A stretch of DNA of 64,000 nucleotides, from the NCBI GenBank assembly GCA_029211145.1, contig JARGEQ010000040.1, forward strand, positions 95,934-159,933, written 5' to 3'. Below, piece by piece: positions 33,514 to 42,946 of this stretch. The notes under the pieces were generated by a model, which saw only the letters and a list, made by a program, of their open reading frames with translations, was not told the origin of the DNA and made no database searches. The translations under genes and the position numbers were made by a program. Every line of letters begins with the position of its first letter. Position 1 is the first letter of the stretch. The DNA is from Marinimicrococcus flavescens (GTDB lineage: Bacteria; Pseudomonadota; Alphaproteobacteria; Geminicoccales; Geminicoccaceae).

Positions 33514-34496
33514 TGCGCGCGGGCGCCCTTTCCGGCCTGTGCCTCGCCGCGCTCACGGTCCTCGCTCTGGTCCCCGTGCCGGCGGCAGCCGCCTTCGCCG
33601 TGCCCGATCCCTCGATGCTGGGCCGCGCGACCGCCTGGATCATGGAGCAGCAGCGCGCCTTCCATCAGGAGCTGACGCAAGGGCTCAAAACCATCGAGGC
33701 CGGCGGCGGCACCGCTGCCGCGATGGGCCTCGTGACGGCGAGCTTCCTCTACGGCGTCTTCCATGCCGCCGGCCCCGGCCACGGCAAGGCGGTGCTCTCG
33801 GCCTACCTGCTGACCCACAAGGAGAGCATGACGAGAGGCCTGTGGCTGGCGGCGGCAGCAGCGCTGTGCCAGGGCCTGACCGCGATCGTGCTGGTTTACG
33901 GCCTGATCGGCCTCGCCGGCTGGCTTCCTCGCGAGGCCTCCACCGCGGTCGCCTGGTCGGAGCGCCTGAGCTACATGCTCGTCCTTCTGCTGGGCGGGCT
34001 GCTCGCTGCCAGGGCCGCCAGGGCGCTGGTTTCCGCGGTTCGCGCAGGCATTGCCGGCCCGGCCCGCCTCCAACACCACGAGCACGAGCACGAGCACGGC
34101 TGCGGCTGCGGCCATGCCCATACGCCCTCGGCCGAGCAGCTTGCCGGCGCCACCGATCTGCGCGCCATGCTGGGGCTGATCCTTTCCATCGGCCTGCGCC
34201 CCTGCAGCGGTGCCGTCCTGGTGCTGGTGTTCGCGCACGTCACGGGCCTCGCCTGGGCAGGCATCGCCGCCGTGGCGGCCATGTCGGCAGGCACGGCGCT
34301 TGCCGTGGCCGGCCTCGCCTTTCTCGCAGTGAACGCACGACACTGGGCCGTGGCTCTGGCCGTCGGACGGCAGGGCCGTGCGGCCTATCGGGTCGCCGCC
34401 GCTCTCGCGGCGCTGGGCGGCGGAATCGCGATCATCGCCGTGGGCCTGTCGCTGATGGCGGCCTCCTTCGCCCCGGCACACCCGCTGGGCCTGTGA
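33504..34496 (+). CDS. NicO/RcnA-type nickel/cobalt transporter
   Basis: This 330-residue membrane protein starts with a signal-like helix (ALSGLCLAALTVLALVPVPA). It has the family motifs FHAAGPGHGKAVLSAY and LSIGLRPCSGAVLVLVF. A His/Cys-rich cytoplasmic loop (HHEHEHEHGCGCGHAH, about residues 192-207) is expected to bind metal. Relatives export Ni/Co (RcnA) or import Ni or Zn. Pairing with DUF1007 is more common in uptake-type systems. No Zur, NikR or riboswitch site is evident. Confidence 0.88.
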   Translation: MRVMRAGALSGLCLAALTVLALVPVPAAAAFAVPDPSMLGRATAWIMEQQRAFHQELTQGLKTIEAGGGTAAAMGLVTASFLYGVFHAAGPGHGKAVLSAYLLTHKESMTRGLWLAAAAALCQGLTAIVLVYGLIGLAGWLPREASTAVAWSERLSYMLVLLLGGLLAARAARALVSAVRAGIAGPARLQHHEHEHEHGCGCGHAHTPSAEQLAGATDLRAMLGLILSIGLRPCSGAVLVLVFAHVTGLAWAGIAAVAAMSAGTALAVAGLAFLAVNARHWAVALAVGRQGRAAYRVAAALAALGGGIAIIAVGLSLMAASFAPAHPLGL

Positions 34497-34904
34497 TCGC
34501 CAGAAAAGCTTCCCGCTACCGCCCCGTAGCGAATCGCGGTCTTCACGGTCTCTCCACGCTTTCGTGCGATCCTGCCCCGGTGCGGCAGGTCCCGTGCGAA
34601 AGGAGCAGCGGTGCCGGTTGGTCTCGATCGTGGAGAAATCACGGGGGCGCCTCGGCCCGCCGCATGACCCGTCTCGGCGACGCTCGCCGGCAAGGCCATG
34701 CCTCGTGCGCGGCGGCGTGGTAAGAAGAGCGCCACCGCGTTGCGGGCAGCCGGCGCTGGAAGGCCTGCTGCCCTCGCGCCGCAAGACGAGCTTCATCGAT
34801 GCCCGCCCTCCTGCCAACCCGTCCTCGTCCGCCGTTCATCATGCGCTTGCCCGCCCGCCGTGCGCGAGCGGCCTGAGCCGGTGGCGTCGCCTCTCGACGA
34901 GGCC
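34497..34904. other. Intergenic region upstream of hrpB
   Basis: About 400 bp without a recognisable gene on either strand. A small GCTAC/GTAGC hairpin (34515-34530) just after the NicO stop might help termination. The hrpB promoter should lie in the right half. Confidence 0.35.
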
Positions 34905-37373
34905 ATGGCGCGCCTTCCCGTCGCCGCCGTTCTCCCTGCCCTCGCCCATGCACTGGAGAGCGCGGGTGCGGCCGTGCTCGAGGCGCCGCCCGGGGCCGGC
35001 AAGACCACACTGGTGCCGCTCCGCCTCCTGGCGGCGCCGTGGCTCGCCGGGCGGCGCATCCTCATGCTGGAGCCGCGCCGGCTGGCGGCGCGGCAGGCAG
35101 CCCGGCGCATGGCCCAGCTCCTGGGAGAGAAGGTCGGCGAGACGGTCGGCTATTCGGTGCGGTTCGAGCGCAAGGTGGGGCCGGCCACGCGCATCGAGGT
35201 GCTGACGGAAGGCCTGCTCACCCGCCGGCTGCAGAACGATCCGGCGCTCGAGGACGTGGGCGCGGTGATCTTCGACGAGTTTCACGAGCGCTCGCTGGAC
35301 GGCGACCTGGCGCTGGCCTTGTGCCTCGACGCGCGCGACGGGCTGCGGCCGGACCTGCGGCTCCTGGTGATGTCGGCCACCATCGCCGGCGAGGAGGTGG
35401 CACAACTTCTGGGCGGGGCGCCGGTGGTGCGCAGCGAGGGGCGCATGTTTCCGGTGCGCACCCGGCATCTGCCACAACCCCGCGAAGCGCGGATCGAGCA
35501 GGCGATGGCCGAAGCGGTGCGCCAGGCGCTGGCGGAGAACGAGGGCAGCATCCTGTGCTTCCTGCCGGGTGCTGGCGAGATCCGCCGCACGGAGGCACAG
35601 CTGGGCCGGCTGCCTTCGCAGGTGGAGGTGCACGCGCTGTTCGGCGATCTCACCCGCGAGCGGCAGGACGCGGCCCTGCTGCCGGCTCCGGCGGGGCGGC
35701 GCAAGGTGGTGCTGGCCACCAACATCGCCGAGACCAGCCTGACCATCGAGGGCGTGTCGGTGGTGATCGACGGCGGGCTGGCGCGCCGGCCGCGCTTCTC
35801 GCCGCGTACCGGCATGAGCCGTCTTGAGACGGTGCGGATCAGCCGTGCCGCGGCCGCGCAGCGGCGCGGCCGCGCCGGCAGGCTCGGGCCCGGTGTCTGC
35901 TACCGGCTGTGGGCGGCGATCGAGGACATGATCCTGCCTGCGTTCGATCCGCCGGAGATCGCCGAGGCGGATCTTGCGCCGCTGGCGCTGGAGCTGGCGC
36001 AATGGGGGGCGCCGCCCGAGGCGCTGCGCTGGCCGACCCCGCCGCCGGCGGCGGCGCTCGCCCAGGCGCATTCATTGCTGGGCGAGCTGGGCGCGCTCGA
36101 CGGCGATGGCCGGATCACGCCGCACGGCAGGCGCATGGCCGGGCTGCCGCTGCACCCGCGGCTGGCGCACATGCTGGTGAGCGCCATCGAGGCGGGGCTC
36201 GGGGCCACCGCGCTGGCGCTGGCAGCGCTGCTCGCGGGGCGCGATCCGTGGCGGCAGCAGCGCGATCCCGACCTCGCTCACCGGCTTGCCTTGTGGCGGA
36301 CCCGGCAGGGAGGCGATGCGGCGGCGCTGGCCGAGCTGGAGCGGGTGCGCCGGCAGCTTGCCGGCATCGTGCCGGCGGCGCGGGGCACGCCGGAGCCGGC
36401 GCAGACCGGGGCGGTGCTGGCTCTGGCCTATCCGGACCGCATTGCCCAGCGGCGGGGCAGCGGGCCCGGCATGTTCCGCATGGCGGGCGGGCGCGGCGCA
36501 AGGCTCGATCCCCTCGACCCGCTGGCGCGCGAGCCGTTTCTGGCAGTGGCAGAGCTGGACGATGCCGGAGCGGACGCGCGGATCCTCTCTGCGGCGGCGC
36601 TGCGCGAGGAGGATCTGCTGCTTTTGTTCGGCGAGCGCATCCGCACGGAGGAGGAGGTGTCGTGGGACCGGCGCAGCGGTGGCGTCACGGCGCGGCGGAT
36701 GACCCGGCTGGGGGCGCTGGTGCTCAAGGAGCGGCGCATCGACAGGGTCGATCCGGCGCTGCTGCGCGCAGCGCTGCTGCAGGGACTGGCCGAGTCCGGC
36801 CTGGATGCCCTGCCCTGGACGCCAGCGGCGCGAAGCCTGCTGGCGCGGCTGCGGTTCCTGCACCGCCACGATCCTGCGGCATGGCCCGATGTCGGCGACG
36901 AGGCCCTGACGGCGAGCCTCGCGCACTGGCTCGGCCCGTGGCTGGAGGGGGTGAGAAGGCCCGCCGATCTGGCGCGGGTCGATCTCGTCCAGGCGCTGCG
37001 CGCGCTTTTGCCCTGGGAAATGCAGCAGGCCCTCGACCGGCTGGCGCCGGGCCACTTCCAGACCCCGGCCGGCAGCCGGCTGGCGATCGATTATGAGGGG
37101 GCTTCCCCCTCGGTAGGCGTGCGGCTGCAGGAGATGCTGGGCCAGGACCGGCACCCCGCGGTGCTCGACGGACGGGTGCCGCTCACGCTGGAGCTGCTCT
37201 CGCCGGCACGGCGGCCGATCCAGGTGACGCGCGACCTGCCGGGCTTTTGGGCAGGCAGCTATGTCGAGGTGCGCAAGGAGATGCGCGGCCGCTACCCCCG
37301 CCACGACTGGCCCCTGAACCCGCTCTCGGCCGCCCCCACGCGCCGCACCAAGGCGGCGCGCGAGAGAAGCTGA
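34905..37373 (+). CDS. hrpB: ATP-dependent helicase HrpB
   Basis: This is an 822-residue DEAH-type helicase. Walker A is APPGAGKTT (about 28-36), motif II is VIFDEFHERS, motif III is MSATI, and the C-terminal RecA domain has NIAETSLTI and RRGRAGRLGPGVCYRLW. The HrpB-specific C-terminal region is complete (PAGSRLAIDYEGASPSVGVR and PIQVTRDLPGFWAGSYVEVR). E. coli HrpB's physiological role is unclear; relatives affect RNA metabolism. The start ATG 34905 gives the family opening LPVAAVLPAL; a GTG eight codons upstream is an alternative. It is convergent with purB, only 7 bp between stops. Confidence 0.93.
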   Translation: MARLPVAAVLPALAHALESAGAAVLEAPPGAGKTTLVPLRLLAAPWLAGRRILMLEPRRLAARQAARRMAQLLGEKVGETVGYSVRFERKVGPATRIEVLTEGLLTRRLQNDPALEDVGAVIFDEFHERSLDGDLALALCLDARDGLRPDLRLLVMSATIAGEEVAQLLGGAPVVRSEGRMFPVRTRHLPQPREARIEQAMAEAVRQALAENEGSILCFLPGAGEIRRTEAQLGRLPSQVEVHALFGDLTRERQDAALLPAPAGRRKVVLATNIAETSLTIEGVSVVIDGGLARRPRFSPRTGMSRLETVRISRAAAAQRRGRAGRLGPGVCYRLWAAIEDMILPAFDPPEIAEADLAPLALELAQWGAPPEALRWPTPPPAAALAQAHSLLGELGALDGDGRITPHGRRMAGLPLHPRLAHMLVSAIEAGLGATALALAALLAGRDPWRQQRDPDLAHRLALWRTRQGGDAAALAELERVRRQLAGIVPAARGTPEPAQTGAVLALAYPDRIAQRRGSGPGMFRMAGGRGARLDPLDPLAREPFLAVAELDDAGADARILSAAALREEDLLLLFGERIRTEEEVSWDRRSGGVTARRMTRLGALVLKERRIDRVDPALLRAALLQGLAESGLDALPWTPAARSLLARLRFLHRHDPAAWPDVGDEALTASLAHWLGPWLEGVRRPADLARVDLVQALRALLPWEMQQALDRLAPGHFQTPAGSRLAIDYEGASPSVGVRLQEMLGQDRHPAVLDGRVPLTLELLSPARRPIQVTRDLPGFWAGSYVEVRKEMRGRYPRHDWPLNPLSAAPTRRTKAARERS

Positions 37374-37380
37374 CAAAAGA

Positions 37381-38706
37381 TCAGTCGGCCGAGGCCTCGC
37401 CGAAGACGCGGGCGAAGATCGTGTCGACATGCTTGGTGTGGTAGCTCATGTCGAACAGGGCCGGGAGGTCCGCGGCGGGCAGCCTGGCGGTTACCTCCTC
37501 GTCGGCCTGGAGCAGGTCGAGCAGCGAGAGGCCCTCCTCCCAGGCGCGCATGGCATTGCGCTGGACCAGCACATAGGCCTGCTGGCGCGGCAGGCCGCTG
37601 CTGGTGAGCGCGATCAGGACCCGCTGCGAGAACAGCAGGCCGTGGGTCATGTCGAGATTGCGCTGCATGCGCTCGGGATAGACCACGAGGCGGTCCATCA
37701 TCGAGGTGAGCCGGGCAAGCGCGAAGTCGGCCAGGACCAGCATGTCGGGGAAGGCCACGCGCTCGACCGAGCTGTGCGAGATGTCGCGCTCGTGCCACAG
37801 CGCCACATTCTCCAAAGCCGGCACCACCGCCGCGCGGATCAGCCGGGCAAGGCCGGTGAGGTTCTCCGAGAGGACCGGGTTGCGCTTGTGCGGCATGGCC
37901 GAGCTGCCCTTCTGCCCGGCATGGAAAAACTCCTCGGCCTCGCCCACCTCGGTGCGCTGCAGATGGCGGATCTCGGTGGCGAGTCGCTCGATGGAGCTGG
38001 CGATCACCGCCAGCGCCGCGACGAAGGCGGCGTGCCGGTCGCGGGGGATCACCTGGGTCGAGACCGGCTCGGGCACGAGGCCGAAGCGGGCGGCCACCGC
38101 CTCCTCGACCCGGGGGTCGATATTGGCGAAGCTGCCGACCGCCCCGGAGATGGCGCAGGTGGCGATCTCGGCGCGGGCGGTGCGCAGCCGCGTGCGGTTG
38201 CGGTCGAACTCGGCGTAAGCTGCGGCGAGCTTGAGGCCGAAGGTCACGGGCTCGGCGTGGATCCCGTGGCTGCGGCCGATGGTGAGCGTGTCCTTGTGCT
38301 CGAAGGCGCGCCGGCGCAGCACCTCGAGCAGCGCGTCGAGATCGGCCAGCAGGAGATCGGCGGCCTGGGCCAGCTGGATCGCCAGCGTGGTGTCGAGCAG
38401 GTCGGAGGAGGTCATGCCCAGATGAAGGTGGCGGGCCTCCGCGCCGCAGATCTCCTCGACATGGGTCAAGAAGGCGATGACGTCGTGGCGGGTCACCGCC
38501 TCGATCTCGTCGACCCGGGCGGTGTCGATCAGCCTTTCGCCGGCCTGCTCGACCTTGGCGCGCAGGCTCGCCACCTCGTCTGCCGGGAGCTGGCCCAGCC
38601 CGGCCATCGCCTCGGCCGCCGCCAGCTCCACCTCGAGCCATATCCGCAGCTTGTTCTCGGGTGCGAAGATGGCGACCATCTCGGGACGGCTGTAGCGGGG
38701 GATCAT
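37381..38706 (-). CDS. purB: Adenylosuccinate lyase
   Basis: This 441-residue member of the fumarase/aspartase superfamily acts twice in purine synthesis (SAICAR to AICAR, and adenylosuccinate to AMP). It starts [20 protein letters not shown]. The three conserved blocks are [29 protein letters not shown] and the signature [16 protein letters not shown], whose Ser is the catalytic acid/base. It belongs to the shorter type found in alphaproteobacteria and Bacillus. It is divergent from the cyclase gene with about 130 bp between. Confidence 0.96.
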   Translation of the reverse strand: MIPRYSRPEMVAIFAPENKLRIWLEVELAAAEAMAGLGQLPADEVASLRAKVEQAGERLIDTARVDEIEAVTRHDVIAFLTHVEEICGAEARHLHLGMTSSDLLDTTLAIQLAQAADLLLADLDALLEVLRRRAFEHKDTLTIGRSHGIHAEPVTFGLKLAAAYAEFDRNRTRLRTARAEIATCAISGAVGSFANIDPRVEEAVAARFGLVPEPVSTQVIPRDRHAAFVAALAVIASSIERLATEIRHLQRTEVGEAEEFFHAGQKGSSAMPHKRNPVLSENLTGLARLIRAAVVPALENVALWHERDISHSSVERVAFPDMLVLADFALARLTSMMDRLVVYPERMQRNLDMTHGLLFSQRVLIALTSSGLPRQQAYVLVQRNAMRAWEEGLSLLDLLQADEEVTARLPAADLPALFDMSYHTKHVDTIFARVFGEASAD

Positions 38707-38838
38707 GGCCTGCTCCGGCGGGGTTGGGGGCGGGACGGGGTCGCCGCGTTCTAGCAGCGGGAGCCCGATGCCGCGAGCCTGCGCGCCATGCAGCCGCCGC
38801 CATTGCCGGGCGGCGCGTGGCCGCACTAGGCTGGCGCC

Positions 38839-40632
38839 ATGCGCCTGTCCACCAAACGCCTGCGTGTGCCGCTCTTTCTCCTGCTGGTCCTCGGGCTGGG
38901 CGGGCTGGTGGTGCTGGGCATCGGCGGGGTCATCGCCGTCACCCTCAATGCCGCCGTGCAGAACACGGTGAGCCTGATCGAGGACAAGAGCCGGCTGATC
39001 GTCGGCAGCGTGGTGGCCCGCACGCGCCAGCATCTCGACCCCGCCTATGCGCAGACCGGCGCGGTGGCGCGGCTGGTGGAGAGCGGCGCGCTGGACCCGG
39101 ACGACAGCGCGCGGCTGGCCGAGATCCTGAGCCTTACCCTGGCGGGTGTTCGCCAGGTGGATTCGCTGCTGTTCATCGCCACCGACGGCACCATGACCAT
39201 CGCCAGCCGGCGCGGCGACGAGGTCCGCGTCACCGAACACGACTGGCGGGGCGACGCGGAGGTGGAGCGGGCCGTGGACGAGGGCCTGGACCACGGCACC
39301 GGCGCCGTCTGGGGTGCTCCGGCATGGGCCAGGGGGCCGGGGCCGCTGGTCAATCTCCGCCGGCCGGTGCTGCGCGCGGGCGTCTATGTGGGGCTCGTGG
39401 TGGCGACCATCGAGGTCAGGAGCCTCGCCCGCTTCATCGACCGGCTGGCGACCGAGGTGGGCCAGCAGGTCTTCATCCTGCACGGCACCGGGAACGTCCT
39501 GGCCCACCCGCTTCTGGCCGAGCCGTTCCCGGGCCTGGATGCCGAGCACCCGCTGCCGGGCCTGGCGGAACTCGGCGATCCGGTGCTGGCGGCGATCTGG
39601 CGCGACGGCGCGGACCCCGACCGGCAGCTCCTGCCGGGCGTGCACGGCCACACGCTCAGGGTCGACGGCGAGCGCTATGTCTATCTCTACGACCAGATCC
39701 ACGAATATGCCGACGCGCCCTGGCTCGTCGGCAGCTATTTCCTGCAGGGCACGGCGGGGATCGAGATCGAGCGGCTGACCAACGCAGCCATCGTGGCGCT
39801 CTTGGCGCTGGCGGCCGCCGTCGCGACCGCCTTCCTGCTGGGCCGCACCATCAGCCGGCCGGCGCTGCGCCTGGCGGAGGCGGCGGCGGCGGTGCGCGAT
39901 CTCGAGATCTGGCGCGCGCCCAACCTGCCACGCTCGCGGATCCGCGAGTTCGACGAAGCGGCTGCCGCCTTCCGCGCCATGCTGGCGGTCCTGCAGATCT
40001 TCGGCCGCTACGTGCCGCGGATGCTGGTGCTCCAGCTCATGCGCAACGGCGACGGGCAGCTCGCCTCGGAGCTGCGCGATGTCACGGTGATGTTCGCCGA
40101 CATCGCCGGCTTCACCGCCCTGGCCGAGACCATGCCGGCCGAGGAGCTGGCAGCGCTGGTGAACGCCCATTTCCAGACATTGGCCGAGTGCGTGGAGGCC
40201 GAGGGCGGCACGGTCGACAAGTTTCTGGGCGACGGGCTGATGGCCTTTTGGAACGCGCCGGAGCGGCAGCCCGACCATGCGGACCGCGCCGTGCGGGCAG
40301 CAGCCTCCGTGGTCGCCGCCTACGAGGGCGAGGCCGCGGCCCGCCTTCCGGCGGGACGGCTGCGGATCGGCATCCACACCGGGGTGGCGGTGGTCGGCAA
40401 TATCGGCTCGACCAACCGCATGAACTACACGCTGATCGGAGACACGGTGAACATCGCCCAGCGCATCCAGGAGATGGGCAAGATCCTGCCCGCCGACGGC
40501 CCCGTGACGGTGCTGCTGAGCGAGGAGAGCGCGGACCGCCTCGCCGGCCGCCCGGGGCTCGCCGATCTCGGGCCACGCCGCCTGCGCGGGCGCGCCGGCC
40601 CGCTGCGGCTGTTCCGGCTCGAGCCGTGCTGA
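38839..40632 (+). CDS. Membrane class III adenylate/guanylate cyclase with extracytoplasmic sensor
   Basis: This is a 597-residue receptor cyclase. TM1 is at about 10-37. A large periplasmic sensor (about 40-312) resembles double-Cache domains. TM2 is at about 316-336, followed by a HAMP-like linker. The cyclase domain (about 410-597) has metal Asp421 (FADIAGF) and Asp465 (FLGDGLMAF), and transition-state Asn538/Arg542 (VNIAQR). Lys461 and Asp535 are the pair expected for ATP, so cAMP is the likely product. No effector gene is adjacent. The last codons overlap the GTG start of the BASS transporter, suggesting co-expression. Confidence 0.9.
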   Translation: MRLSTKRLRVPLFLLLVLGLGGLVVLGIGGVIAVTLNAAVQNTVSLIEDKSRLIVGSVVARTRQHLDPAYAQTGAVARLVESGALDPDDSARLAEILSLTLAGVRQVDSLLFIATDGTMTIASRRGDEVRVTEHDWRGDAEVERAVDEGLDHGTGAVWGAPAWARGPGPLVNLRRPVLRAGVYVGLVVATIEVRSLARFIDRLATEVGQQVFILHGTGNVLAHPLLAEPFPGLDAEHPLPGLAELGDPVLAAIWRDGADPDRQLLPGVHGHTLRVDGERYVYLYDQIHEYADAPWLVGSYFLQGTAGIEIERLTNAAIVALLALAAAVATAFLLGRTISRPALRLAEAAAAVRDLEIWRAPNLPRSRIREFDEAAAAFRAMLAVLQIFGRYVPRMLVLQLMRNGDGQLASELRDVTVMFADIAGFTALAETMPAEELAALVNAHFQTLAECVEAEGGTVDKFLGDGLMAFWNAPERQPDHADRAVRAAASVVAAYEGEAAARLPAGRLRIGIHTGVAVVGNIGSTNRMNYTLIGDTVNIAQRIQEMGKILPADGPVTVLLSEESADRLAGRPGLADLGPRRLRGRAGPLRLFRLEPC

Positions 40633-41576
40633 GCGCCGCCTCGACCGGGCTGGCGCTGCTCGGCCGGCGCGCGGCGCTCGCCATGCCGCTCGGCCTCGCC
40701 GCCGGGCTCCTCGTGCCGCCGCTGGCCGAGCTTGCGGCACCGCTCATCCTGCCGGCGATCGTGATCCCCTTCGTGATCGCCCTGATGCGCCTCGACGCCG
40801 AACGCCTCAAGGAGCTGGTGCGTGCCCCTCTCCTGCCGCTCCTGCTGGTCGCCTGGACGCTCGCCGGCACGCCGCTGCTGGTGGCCGTCACCGCCGCCGC
40901 GGCGGGTCTCGAGGAGCCCCTCGACTCGCTGGCCGTGACGATGGCGGCCTGCGCGCCGCTTATGGCCTCCGGCGCCCTCGCGCTGATCCTCGGCCTCGAC
41001 GTGGCCCTGGCCGTGCTGTCGGTGACCCTGGCGACCTTCCTCGTGCCGCTGAGCCTGCCGCCGCTGGTGGCGGCAGTGGCAGGACTGCCGGTGGAGCTGC
41101 CAACGCTGCAGCTCACCCTGCGGCTGGCCGCCATCGTCGGCGGCTCGTTCCTGCTCGCCCGCATCCTGCGCAGCGTCATCGGCGAGGCGCGCATCGAGCG
41201 CTCGCGCCAGGCGATGGACGGGATCGCCGTGCTGTTCTTCCTGCTGTTCGCCTGCGCGGTGATGAACGGCGTGCATGCGATCATCGGCCAGGACCTCGTC
41301 TTCCTGCTGCGCTGCGTGCTCGTGGCCTTCGCCCTCAATGCGGGGCTGCAGCTGGTGACGGTCCTGCTCTTGTGGGGCTTGGGCCGGCGCGTGGCGCTGA
41401 CCGCCGGGCTGCTCGCCGGAAACTGCAATATCGGCCTGCTGCTGGCAGCCTCGGCCGACACGGCGCCGCCTGCCTTGCTGGCCTTCATCGCCGCCGCACA
41501 GTTCCCGATCTACCTGCTGCCCTCGCTGCAAAAGCCGCTCTATGCGCGGCTCCTCGCCAAGGACGCATCCCGATGA
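40626..41576 (+). CDS. Bile acid:sodium symporter-like (BASS) transporter
   Basis: This 316-residue protein has about 9-10 predicted helices (LALAMPLGLAAGLLVPPLAE, LILPAIVIPFVIALMRLD and others). LLAGNCNIGLLLAAS is similar to the GNxNxGL sodium-site segment of BASS proteins. The carried anion is unknown. Start GTG 40626 overlaps the cyclase stop by 7 nt. The stop overlaps the next ATG (DUF924), so cyclase, transporter and DUF924 form one coupled unit. Confidence 0.75.
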   Translation: MLSAASTGLALLGRRAALAMPLGLAAGLLVPPLAELAAPLILPAIVIPFVIALMRLDAERLKELVRAPLLPLLLVAWTLAGTPLLVAVTAAAAGLEEPLDSLAVTMAACAPLMASGALALILGLDVALAVLSVTLATFLVPLSLPPLVAAVAGLPVELPTLQLTLRLAAIVGGSFLLARILRSVIGEARIERSRQAMDGIAVLFFLLFACAVMNGVHAIIGQDLVFLLRCVLVAFALNAGLQLVTVLLLWGLGRRVALTAGLLAGNCNIGLLLAASADTAPPALLAFIAAAQFPIYLLPSLQKPLYARLLAKDASR

Positions 41577-42109
41577 TCAACGCCATTCTCGACTTCTGGT
41601 TCGCACCAGAGACGAAGCCGCGCTGGTTCGCGGCAGATCCGGCGTTCGACGAGGAGATCCGCGAGCGCTTCGAGGAGCCGATGGAGGCCGCCCTCGCCGG
41701 CGGCTTCGAGGAATGGGGCGAGCGCGCCGCCGGGACGCTGGCCCTGGTCCTTCTGCTCGACCAGTTCCCGCGCAACCTGCGGCGCGGCACGGCCAGCGCC
41801 TATGCGGGCGACGCCCGGGCGCTGGAGGTCGCCCGCGCGGCGCTGCGACGCGGGCAGGACCTCGAGATACCGGCAGAGCAGCGGCTGTTCCTCTACCTGC
41901 CCTTCGAGCACAGCGAGGCCATGGCGGACCAGGAGCTGGCCGTGAGCCTAATCGGCAGGCTGGGCGCCCCGATTCTCCTCGACTACGCGCAGCGGCACCT
42001 GGACATCGTCCGCCGCTTCGGCCGCTTCCCGCATCGCAACAAGGCGCTCGGGCGCACCACGACGGCCGAGGAGGCGGCCTTTCTCGAGCAGCCGGGCTCC
42101 TCGTTCTAG
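41573..42109 (+). CDS. DUF924 family protein
   Basis: This 178-residue helical protein has the DUF924 signatures ILDFWFAP (start), ALVLLLDQFPRNLRRGTASAY (DQFPRN motif), FLYLPFEHSE and FPHRNKALGR. Family members have a TPR-like fold and no assigned activity. Its ATG overlaps the stop of the BASS gene (CGATGA). Confidence 0.9.
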   Translation: MINAILDFWFAPETKPRWFAADPAFDEEIRERFEEPMEAALAGGFEEWGERAAGTLALVLLLDQFPRNLRRGTASAYAGDARALEVARAALRRGQDLEIPAEQRLFLYLPFEHSEAMADQELAVSLIGRLGAPILLDYAQRHLDIVRRFGRFPHRNKALGRTTTAEEAAFLEQPGSSF

Positions 42110-42127
42110 CTGCGCCGTCCCGCCGCC

Positions 42128-42793
42128 TCAGACCGGCAGCGCCTCTCCGTGCAGCCGCGCGTTGACGGCGGCGCGATAGGCCGCGTCGTCGGCCAGGGCC
42201 TGCTCGAAGACGTCGTAGGGTTCCTCGACGCCGAGGCGGCGATGAACGTAGCGCAGGGCCGCCCGCGTGGTGAGCGCGGGATAGACGCAACCGATGGTCG
42301 GCACCTCGGCGACGCGCACTGGAAACTTGCCGCCACGCAGCGCCCCGCTCCGCCCCACCGGGACCCACGCGGTGGAGACCGCAACACCCTCGATCTCGAC
42401 GCGCCCGGCGTCGATCTCGACGATCCGGCGCTCTTCGGCAGCCTCCTGGCTCCGCAGATGCTCGAGCTGCTCCGGCGTCAGCCACAAGACGAGCACGGAG
42501 GTCGCCGCGGGCGGGCAGTCCACCAGTCTCGCGGCCATCGTGCCGCTGGTTCCGACATGCGCCTCGAAGACGGCGGCCCGGCCGCGCAGCACCATGCGCG
42601 TCACCGGCACGGGGCCGACCTTCTCGGGGAAGATGGAGCCGAGGCGCATCGGCGCCGCCGTGGTGGCGGGTGCCAGCAAAGGTACGCGATCGCCCGGCGC
42701 GCAACAGATCTCGCTGCCGCTCCCGCCGTGGACGAACGGATCCCACATCAGACCCGTAACGGACTCCCGCCCGCCGGGCCAACGGCTGGTCAT
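42128..42793 (-). CDS. Hypothetical protein (221 aa)
   Basis: I do not recognise this protein. From MTSRWPGGRESVTGLMWDPF it appears soluble, with a glycine-rich start (HGGSGSEICCAPGD), a central beta-rich part and a C-terminal helix (RYVHRRLGVEEPYDVFEQAL). The shape is reminiscent of gamma-glutamylcyclotransferase-like proteins, but I cannot show the catalytic Glu. Upstream ATGs at 42844 and 42901 would add 17 or 36 residues. It is convergent with DUF924. Confidence 0.6.
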   Translation of the reverse strand: MTSRWPGGRESVTGLMWDPFVHGGSGSEICCAPGDRVPLLAPATTAAPMRLGSIFPEKVGPVPVTRMVLRGRAAVFEAHVGTSGTMAARLVDCPPAATSVLVLWLTPEQLEHLRSQEAAEERRIVEIDAGRVEIEGVAVSTAWVPVGRSGALRGGKFPVRVAEVPTIGCVYPALTTRAALRYVHRRLGVEEPYDVFEQALADDAAYRAAVNARLHGEALPV

Positions 42794-42946
42794 TGTTGTG
42801 CCGGCCACGTCAAGTCGCCTCCTAGTAGAGGGCTTTTTTAGCATGACCAAGCAGGAAGCGCCTACCACCATTTTGGCAGAACTGCTCACCAATGGACACA
42901 ACCTCGAGTTTTATCACTTCGCGTGTTGCGGGACGTGGGGTTTGCT

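Noticed and set aside
38707..40740. Long open frame continuing leftward of purB across the cyclase gene on the opposite strand
   Set aside because: It lacks family motifs and lies antisense to a well-supported receptor cyclase; long antisense frames are common at this GC content.
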